Positions 57,308-64,000 of a stretch of 64,000 nt of DNA are shown here, one piece after another. The DNA is from Volvox africanus (taxonomy: Eukaryota; Chlorophyta; Chlorophyceae; Chlamydomonadales; Volvocaceae): positions 1,674,001-1,738,000 of the forward strand of contig BSDZ01000101.1 in assembly GCA_030268105.1 (NCBI GenBank), given 5' to 3'. Within the stretch, counting starts at the first letter, position 1. The number at the start of each line of letters is the position of its first letter. A program made the translations under genes and the position numbers. The notes under the pieces were generated by a model. It had not been told where the DNA came from. It did not search any database and worked only from the letters and a program-made list of their open reading frames with translations.

Positions 57308-58958
57308 ATGGCTGCATCTCCGCCGTTTGGGTATCCAAGGGAAGCGCAGCTGGAGGCTGATTTGCGCAAGCTAGTGGTGTTGCGGGACCAGAAGTCGCAA
57401 TGGCCAGGGCAGCAGCAAGAGGAGATCGAGCTGGTGAGAATTAATTTGATTAGCGATGCATGCGATCAATGGATTGGCGGGGCCGGGGATCGGCGGGGGA
57501 TGCCGTGTGATGTTGGTCAGTGAGGGAGGGATACGGTCTGGCAGGGATCCACGGTATGGGTTTGTGGGATGTGGGTTTGCAAGGAAGGCATCGATCCGGG
57601 TTGGCAGGAAGGGGAGCGCATCTGGGTCGGCAGCGAGGCGCACTATGTGACGTGCGTCTACGAGGGGACACATGATATATCTGGGACGCCGGCTTTACTG
57701 GCAATTGTTGGCAAGCCTTCGTCCGCATCTACGAGTGCTATGTCCCTGCAACTCTGCGCATAGATGGTAGACCCTACCCCAGAGCTACTACGGCCACTGC
57801 TACTGCCGTTGCCTGTCCTGAACGAGCTGCTGGAGGTTCAGATGCAATGGCACTAGCAACTGGGCGCCGAGGTACAGCCGCTGAAGGGGCTGTTGATGGT
57901 ATTGGCGCTGCAGCCATGGCAGCAGGCGACAACGGCGAGACCGGCGGCGGTTGAGTTTCGGCGTATTTCGCGGTTAGATCTGCCAGACGCCGGCCGCGTC
58001 TTAACACAGCAATATGAGGCTTTCCTGACACCTGGTACCTGGTCCGGAACCCGTTGGGGCATCAGAGGAGAGGCAAGTACCGGCTCCTGCTCGGTGCGGG
58101 ATGCACGGCCTGGCGTTTGTAACCCTGCTGGTCATGGGACTCGAAATTCTGCTTGTCCAGCATTCGAGCCTGCGTTATACTGGAGCAGTTGTGCCTACGC
58201 GGCACCGATGTGGGGCTGACCGATAACCAGACAGCGGTGGCGCGGGTCAGCTGCATAATGATCAGCAGCGCCAGCAGAGCTTCGTATGCAACGCCCAATC
58301 CAATGGCCAGCAGCAGGGCAGCGATCACCAATGGGTACCAGACACTGCGCTGGAGACTCTGACTGGGCGCCTGGAGGCTTTGCCACTACAGGAGGTACGC
58401 CAAAGAACAAAGAAACAAGGGAGTTCTCCTGCCTTGCAGGCAATTCAAGTTTGCCCCTAGCGTGTCGGAGTTCCTCTTAGGATATGGACACATTGCCTGT
58501 TCATTATGTGTTAGTTCACAATTTTGTTCATCTTGATGCGTATTGATCAAGCATGCGGCGGTCCCCGTCACACCTGATGGTGACCTAGTAGTCGTCCCCG
58601 GGACAAACATGATATTACTTGGTGCACCCCCGAGGCAGCTGATCACCCAAGTGATTCAGGCGGAATGACACATCTCCTCGTGCGTGGTGTCCAACCACGT
58701 GATGAAGAAACAACGTTAAACGATAATGCCATTCTGTATAAAACATAACCTAAGTCACAACGCGACGGGCGCGCTCACAGTTGCTGTATGCCGCGGCTCG
58801 GCTGGACCTCCTTGCCGCCTGCGCACCGCACCTCCGGGAGACCAAGAAGCTGCGGGCGCAGCTCCAGAATCAGAAGCAGCAGGACCTGGGCTTGAGAAGG
58901 GGGCCAAAGCGGCTGCCTTGCAAGCCAAGCCCCGAGGTCATACAGCTGGTGGGATGTT
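57308..58958 (+). CDS. Unrecognised alpha-helical protein, exons only partly resolved
   Basis: Three stretches look coding. Exon 57308-57433 begins MAASPPFGYPREAQLEADLR, continues as an amphipathic helix (KLVVLRDQKSQWPGQQQ) and has a GTGAG donor in phase 0. Exon 58342-58394 encodes DTALETLTGRLEALPLQE and ends at gtacgc. Exon 58781 onward encodes LLYAAARLDLLAACAPHLRE, then TKKLRAQLQNQKQQDLGL, a coiled coil. Between them, about 57845-58075 is a plausible helical frame (QPLKGLLMVLALQPWQQAT, then RLDLPDAGRVLTQQYEAFL) with unresolved junctions. The gene end is not fixed; 58958 marks the last convincing coding stretch. An upstream stretch, 56736-56860 (RQYLALLDSINRASSIL before a gtaagc donor), may be an earlier exon; it also contains TATAAATA at 56826-56833. 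No family is recognised, so I assign no function. Confidence 0.4.
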
Positions 58959-59432
58959 CTCGTTGTTCGATGTTTCTGCATGCATGCGCAATCGTTTGTG
59001 TTATCGCTGTGCTGCTGCAGGCTTCGCGTGTGTGGTGAACGCAAGTAAGCGATGTGTCAAGGATTGGCGCCTCTTGCCTGTTGCTCAAATATAGAGCCGG
59101 CCCCGGTTGCTGGGAGCTGCAAGCCCTTCTCGGCGAGGGTCCTCCTTCAGTGCACGTCGGCTTATTTGATCAATATGAATGTACTTGCTTGTACGATCAA
59201 CAAGGCAGGCAGTGCGTATACAATATCCTTATGAGCTGTGTATTTCGTGTTTTGCTGTAATCAAGGCCATTATCTATCTATCTATTATGCAGTGTGTGTG
59301 TATGTTCTGGCTTCCCTGCTGTTAATAGGCATGGGCTTATTTGGCCTTTGAACTTTGGGTGTCACGTAACCACGTACACGTTGATTTATGGCATGTCGAA
59401 CGCTAATCCTCTGAATAAATAAGTTCATGAAT

Positions 59433-60078
59433 TCACACTCTGCATTCATCGATGGTGATCCTCTCGTCTTCCACTGACATGTGCACCCCATCATAATACT
59501 GCACAATGGCAGCTGGCTGTGGGAGGAGACACGAACATAAACATACATGAACGAGGTAATTGTCAAGGAGAAGGGCAAGCCCTGGCGCGGGGATTAGCAG
59601 TGAGCAGCGTGATATAGACTGAGCGGTGAGATGGGGGCCCACGGTTGCATTACTTTGCCCACAGTTGCCCCATGCATACAGGACTCACGTTAATGTTTGA
59701 TATCAACCACACACCCACGACACTGTACAAACGATACCATCCCAGAAGCAGGGCCAAGCGTAATGGAAATCCACCGTCAGCTATCTGTCCGAAATGACGT
59801 TATATCTCAGACCATCGATGGCAACGTTGAGAGGCGATCACAGAGCTTTACAGCAAGCAGATAAACTATAGCTTTATAAAGCGCAGACTATACAGGGATA
59901 AGCACCAAATATAGGGACCTTCCCGACGGAAACATGGAATGGACAATAGTAACAAGAAACTGGCAAAGATACACATGCAGGCGAATCAGCAATCAAGCGT
60001 TGTCCGGCAGCTCAGCAAGATGGTCATGCACCGTACCTGGCTATTGAGAAAGATATCTGAGTATTCGGTGCCAAAGAT
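59433..60078 (-). CDS. Three 3' exons of an unrecognised membrane protein
   Basis: Minus-strand exons 60078-60037 (IFGTEYSDIFLNSQ), 59784-59689 (IADGGFPLRLALLLGWYRLY, then SVVGVWLISNIN) and 59516-59433 (PAAIVQYYDGVHMSVEDER, then ITIDECRV, stop). Each is bounded by AG and gtgagt or gtacgg, all phase 0, so they join without adjustment. The middle exon encodes a membrane helix and the last an acidic tail. Exons upstream are not found: the region beyond 60078 on this strand runs into the first LHCBM exon (60181). Either the gene overlaps LHCBM antisense, or its 5' end is very compact, or this is a gene remnant. I do not recognise the family. Confidence 0.45.
59875..59880 (+). promoter_or_regulatory. 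Candidate TATA box for LHCBM
   Basis: TATAAA about 300 bases before the LHCBM ATG would give a 5' UTR of roughly 270 bases. LHC genes in volvocine algae usually have TATA elements, but this site lies inside an intron of the antisense exons and was not tested. Confidence 0.3.
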
Positions 60079-60180
60079 CTCATGTCAGCCGTACATGTAC
60101 GGAAAATCATCTTTTTGAGACTGAACTTAAACACCTTTGCATCCCTCCCACAATGTGCCGGGTATTCTAACAGCAGCAAA

Positions 60181-61883
60181 ATGGCCTTCGCTGTAACCTT
60201 CTCTCGCAAAGCTTTGCAGGTAGATCTGCTCTCCACGTGTGCAATCCGCTGCCGTCTATACTGATGCGTTGATCGCCGCACTTTGCCATTACGCCCGATA
60301 ATTATTTCGGTCACTGGTCTACACGAGTGCAGGTGTCTGCAAAGGCCACCGGCAAGAAGGGCACCAGCAAGACCGTAAGTCTCGTAGTTCCCAGATGCTT
60401 ATCTGTCGTCAGATGTGGAAGGATTCGATAACCAATTATTCACTTATTTATAAAAATAAACATTTCGGTCGGCGACTAAATAATCCTGCGAGTCCTGCGA
60501 ATCTTTAGGGTTTACTACGATATTCATAGCTCCTTTGAAGATGCCATAGGTACAGGGATGGTACCAGTAAATGTTAACATGTCAATTTGCTTGGTAAGGT
60601 GGACCCTTCCCTTCTCGGTTGTTGCACAGGCTGCTAAGCCCGCCCCCAGCGGTATCGAGTGGTATGGTCCCAACCGCGCCAAGTGGCTGGGTAAGTGAAT
60701 TCTACTGTGGAACATCTAGGTGTAACTGGGTTGCCTTCATTCCCGCCATTCGACGTATGTCATATCTCGTCACGCATGTTGCTTGTCGCTGTTGTCGTGC
60801 GATGGTTCATGGGTATCTGCCATTAAGTTAGTTGCAAACTTCCATTTTTGACTCACTAGAGCCTGCAATTTCTCTGCAGGCCCGTATTCCGAGAACGCCA
60901 CCCCGGCCTACCTGACCGGCGAGTTCCCCGGCGACTACGGCTGGGACACTGCCGGTCTGTCGGCTGACCCGGAGACCTTCAAGCGCTACCGCGAGCTGGA
61001 GCTGATCCATGCCCGCTGGGCCATGCTTGGCGCCCTGGGCTGCTTGACCCCCGAGCTGCTGTCGAAGAACGGCGTGCAGTTCGGTGAGGCCGTGTGGTTC
61101 AAGGCCGGCGCTCAGATCTTCCAGGAGGGCGGCCTGGACTACCTGGGCAACCCCTCGCTGGTGCACGCCCAGAACATCGTCGCCACCCTTGCCTTCCAGG
61201 TACGACTTGGTGGAGAGCATCATTCCGCTGTTTTGCGATTTTATTTCTGGGTTCAGTGTTGACCTTGCTTATCTCGACTTGCACGTGGACCCGCCCTTAA
61301 ATGTCCTACGAATGGTTTGTTGCCATACCTACTCGTCATCCTGTGCCATTTGGTTGCATGCGTGTGACGTGTCTGCCTACCGGATCCTTTTCTTTGCGCG
61401 CTAGGTGATCCTGATGGGCCTGGTTGAGGGCTACCGTGTGAACGGCGGCCCGGCTGGTGAGGGTCTGGACCCGCTGTACCCCGGCGAGTCGTTCGACCCC
61501 CTGGGCCTGGCTGACGACCCAGATACGTTCGCTGAGCTGAAGGTCAAGGAGATCAAGAACGGCCGTCTGGCTATGTTCTCGATGTTCGGCTTCTTTGTGC
61601 AGGCAAGTCTGTGGGATGGATGCACCATTCATTTCACTGAATTGTCTGTTTGGTGTTCAGTATTGATGAATGGACAAGAATTTGGTGATTTCTGTGGCGC
61701 GCAGTTGGATTAAGCATGTGTACCCTGACTACCCTGAACCCTGAATTAGCATGGCTGCCCTTTCTTTTCCCTCAGGCCATCGTGACCGGCAAGGGCCCGG
61801 TTGAGAACCTGAATGACCACCTGGCTAACCCGGCGGTCAACAATGCCTTTGCCTTCGCCACCAAGTTCACCCCAAGCGCGTAA
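60181..61883 (+). CDS. LHCBM: Major light-harvesting chlorophyll a/b protein of LHCII (LHCBM, type I leader), 6 exons, complete
   Basis: This is an antenna apoprotein of photosystem II in the thylakoid that binds chlorophylls a/b and xanthophylls and forms trimers. Exons: 60181-60219, 60333-60374, 60630-60690, 60880-61199, 61405-61602, 61776-61883; total 255 aa. The chloroplast leader and mature start read [27 protein letters not shown]. The trimerisation motif EWYGPNR is present, followed by [20 protein letters not shown]. Helix B is [16 protein letters not shown]; helix A/C is [20 protein letters not shown]; the C-terminus is [13 protein letters not shown]. All LHCII pigment-ligand motifs I know of appear kept. 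The leader resembles Chlamydomonas LHCBM3/4/6/8/9 (type I); the exact paralogue cannot be named by eye. Intron 5 has a GC donor (CAG|gcaagt). Codon choice is strongly C/G-ending in exons 4-6, typical of a highly expressed gene. A TGTAA signal follows at 62034. Confidence 0.98.
61603..61775 (+). other. GC-AG intron of LHCBM (intron 5)
   Basis: The exon ends GTGCAG and the intron starts gcaagt, ending ctcag. Joining there gives [11 protein letters not shown], the family sequence; no GT donor nearby keeps the frame and the motif. Confidence 0.9.
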
Positions 61884-62033
61884 ACATGCTCTCCTGGCGC
61901 CCGCGTCTTTGGACGGCTTATGTTTGCCATTGCAGATCAGTGGAGTGTATCTATCTGTGTTCGGCGTGTCGTGGAGCAGAGTGCACCATTGGCAAAGCGT
62001 ATATGACGACTTTCATGAGATGACAAGTGTTTT

Positions 62034-62038
62034 TGTAA
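62034..62038 (+). terminator. TGTAA poly(A) signal of LHCBM
   Basis: The volvocine poly(A) signal lies 150 bases after the stop, just before an ATT-rich run. Confidence 0.65.
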
Positions 62039-62521
62039 TTATTATTATTATTACATTACTCCTGGCCGAAGCCTGGCGTGTGTTAAGGGGTAGACGGCAT
62101 TGAGGGGGTACACTCACGGACTCCATATCTCTACCCCTATCCCGGTTGATCGCCCATCTTCTTCGACCAACGTTGAACCATTATTGCTAGGCTACACGCC
62201 ACACTCTCGCTGTGGGACACGGCCCGTTCCTGCATCTTGCCAGAGTCGGGTGCTCCTGTATATATACACCAGGTCTCCTGAAATCTGCACCGCCCATGTG
62301 ACGTTATCTACCACATGGCACCCTGCACTTTGTCCTGGCGGAGGGTACTCAGCCCCCTACGACCCGCTTTACCCACTGGGGAAATCTGCACCCCTCGTAG
62401 AGGTCACCATGTAAGGCTCGTTTGAGATTCGACCTAGCCGAGCTTATTAGAATCCTCAGATTAATTTCTAGTACAGTTCCAAAGGGGACTTGCTCGTCCA
62501 CTTTGCCCCGAACAACCCGAG

Positions 62522-62597
62522 GTACCAGCGATGGGATTCGAACCCATACCATCTGAACCGGAACGGCAGTGCTCCTAGCATTATGCTACGCCACCGT
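62522..62597 (-). mobile_element. tRNA-like sequence with pol III A and B boxes (SINE head or decayed tRNA)
   Basis: On the minus strand there is an A-box-like TAGCATAATGCTAGG and a perfect B box GGTTCGAATCC within an ATGGG/CCCAT T-arm. The acceptor stem (GGTGGCG against CGCTGGT) pairs poorly and the anticodon stem has mismatches, so it is unlikely to be a working tRNA. A tRNA-derived SINE with its body running toward lower coordinates is the preferred reading. Confidence 0.45.
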
Positions 62598-64000
62598 ATT
62601 TAAGTAATATAAGTTTGCATGATGAATTACTCATAATATGTAAGTTAAGCCTTCATAGCTTTGAAGGATACCATAAAATACCAGCTCATGTACAAATCGA
62701 AATCCTGTTGGCTTTTCCTGGACGTCCGAAAATGGCTTCCTTAGAAGTGGGAAGAATCTGCTGTAGGAGAACTATTGCGCACATATCGCGATGACGCGAT
62801 ATCCTTGATCTTGTTGAAGGATTCCAAATGTAGTAAGGGTAAATTGTGGACGTTGCATACTGAGTTAAATCTTCACATTTATGTCATACAGAAGAGAATA
62901 GATGAATGTCTGTGATGGGCAGCAACAAACAGCATGAATCCTTGCATTTTATACTTCACTCGCATGGTTTAAAACAGCCAGATCCACCTGCAACGAGCCT
63001 AAAACCCTAAACCCTAAGAGATTAGCCAAAGTTATAGGGATTTCACTTTGCAATACCTGGCGCCCAGCCATGCATACATGATTCCACCACCGAAGACACG
63101 GCTCTTGATGCCGCCACTGCTGCTTAAAATGTGCCCAAATGAACTGGTTGTGGCTGAACCCAGAGTATGAAACAGTGCCCTCGCTCAGAAGCCTCGCTCA
63201 AGGGCCTACATAATCCAATAGAGAAAGCCTGGCTGATATGACAGCACCATTACCAAATCCGACGGTGCGTGCCGAGAACCCAAACAATGCCGACAGCGTG
63301 GTGATGATGATATGATTTGGGAGCTGGCGGGGCAAAAAAGATGCAACGCTAGGGATGATTCAAGGAGGGGGACGATCCAACTGAGGGTGAGGCGGCATGT
63401 GGGAAGACCACTGCAAGCATCAGCGATATGGCCGCCCAATCATCGGGTACCTCGAGTGGCACGGGCTGTTGTATCATCCTTTAAGAAAACGCTCGCGAGT
63501 TAACATCAAATTTTAAGACATCCTTGTCATTATCATGATGCCAACGGGCCATGCGCATCAATGCATACTGAGGCCCTCACGCCGGAATGCATGTCATGAC
63601 AAGGGTTGCCATCCCCTGTCACAGCACGTTCGAAGCAGGCAGTGCACGGCAAGCAGGGTGTAGTATCCTGGGGTATCTACGGGTAGTGTCAAGGATCCTG
63701 GACCACAGATGGTCATCCTTCCGATCGGGCCTTTGTAGGCCGACACAACAGAGATACAACACAGGCACGAGCAGCCCGGGGGCGAAGGGTACGAGGAATG
63801 GGCGTTCATGCTTGCGCCATGTGCTGCTTATATCTTGGTGCATGATTACTATCATATCAGCCACCCAACATGCTCAAATTCCCGCATTATTTGCTCTTCT
63901 TTTGGCAGCACGGTTGACATTTACTCTGATCTGGTCTTTAATCATAAGTAATGAAGTGGCCATGAATTGCATGTATGTGATATTCCGTACTAATAACCTT
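62598..64000. other. Right end, no gene seen
   Basis: AT-richer unique sequence with no supported exon on either strand. It includes a short CCCTAAA double motif at 63005-63017, matching plant-type telomere repeats. Confidence 0.5.

Noticed and set aside
62522..62597. Functional tRNA gene
   Set aside because: Acceptor and anticodon stems have several mismatches and no consistent anticodon can be assigned; kept only as tRNA-like.

Overview
This is nuclear DNA from a volvocine green alga (Chlorophyceae, Chlamydomonadales; a Volvox-like colonial relative of Chlamydomonas is my best guess). The evidence is a class of LHCII protein with the Chlamydomonas-type [13 protein letters not shown] leader, the central-pair flagellar protein PF20, an octotricopeptide-repeat (OPR) organelle factor, many short GT-AG introns, TGTAA poly(A) signals, and coding exons swollen by Gly/Ala/Gln runs. 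Nothing in the window looks bacterial, viral or organellar. Species is not determined.

Layout. 1-6.8 kb (+): a COM1/CtIP/Sae2-type DNA-end-resection protein, 9 exons. 9.1-14.4 kb (+): a 3-ketoacyl-CoA synthase of the FAE1/KCS family, about 12 exons. 18.3-32.2 kb (+): the catalytic subunit of Rab3 GTPase-activating protein (RAB3GAP1, plant-like), about 20 exons, with a 1.4-kb hexanucleotide satellite inside one intron. 32.2-36.2 kb: mostly non-coding with one credible membrane-protein exon. 36.6-43.5 kb (-): CCR4-NOT subunit NOT3, 15 exons. 45.2-51.0 kb (-): PF20/SPAG16, 12 exons, complete. 51.4-53.0 kb: a foldback element with ~300-bp inverted arms. 53.2-56.2 kb (-): an intronless 992-aa OPR-like protein. 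57.3-59 kb (+): an unrecognised alpha-helical protein, partly resolved. 59.4-60.1 kb (-): three exons of an unrecognised membrane protein, tight against the LHC promoter. 60.2-61.9 kb (+): LHCBM, complete, six exons, one GC-AG intron. 62.5 kb (-): a tRNA-like/SINE head. 62.6-64 kb: no gene seen.

The genes are unrelated housekeeping functions (DNA repair, fatty-acid elongation, vesicle traffic, mRNA decay, flagellar motility, organelle gene expression, photosynthesis), as expected in a eukaryotic chromosome; there is no operon. Exon boundaries below were placed by hand from splice signals, reading phase and remembered family motifs, without alignment software. The most unusual items are the satellite intron and its 546-bp higher-order repeat, the foldback element upstream of PF20, small perfect hairpins and a dispersed GACCCAYGGGTC palindrome, a 23-nt microexon, and GC-AG introns.
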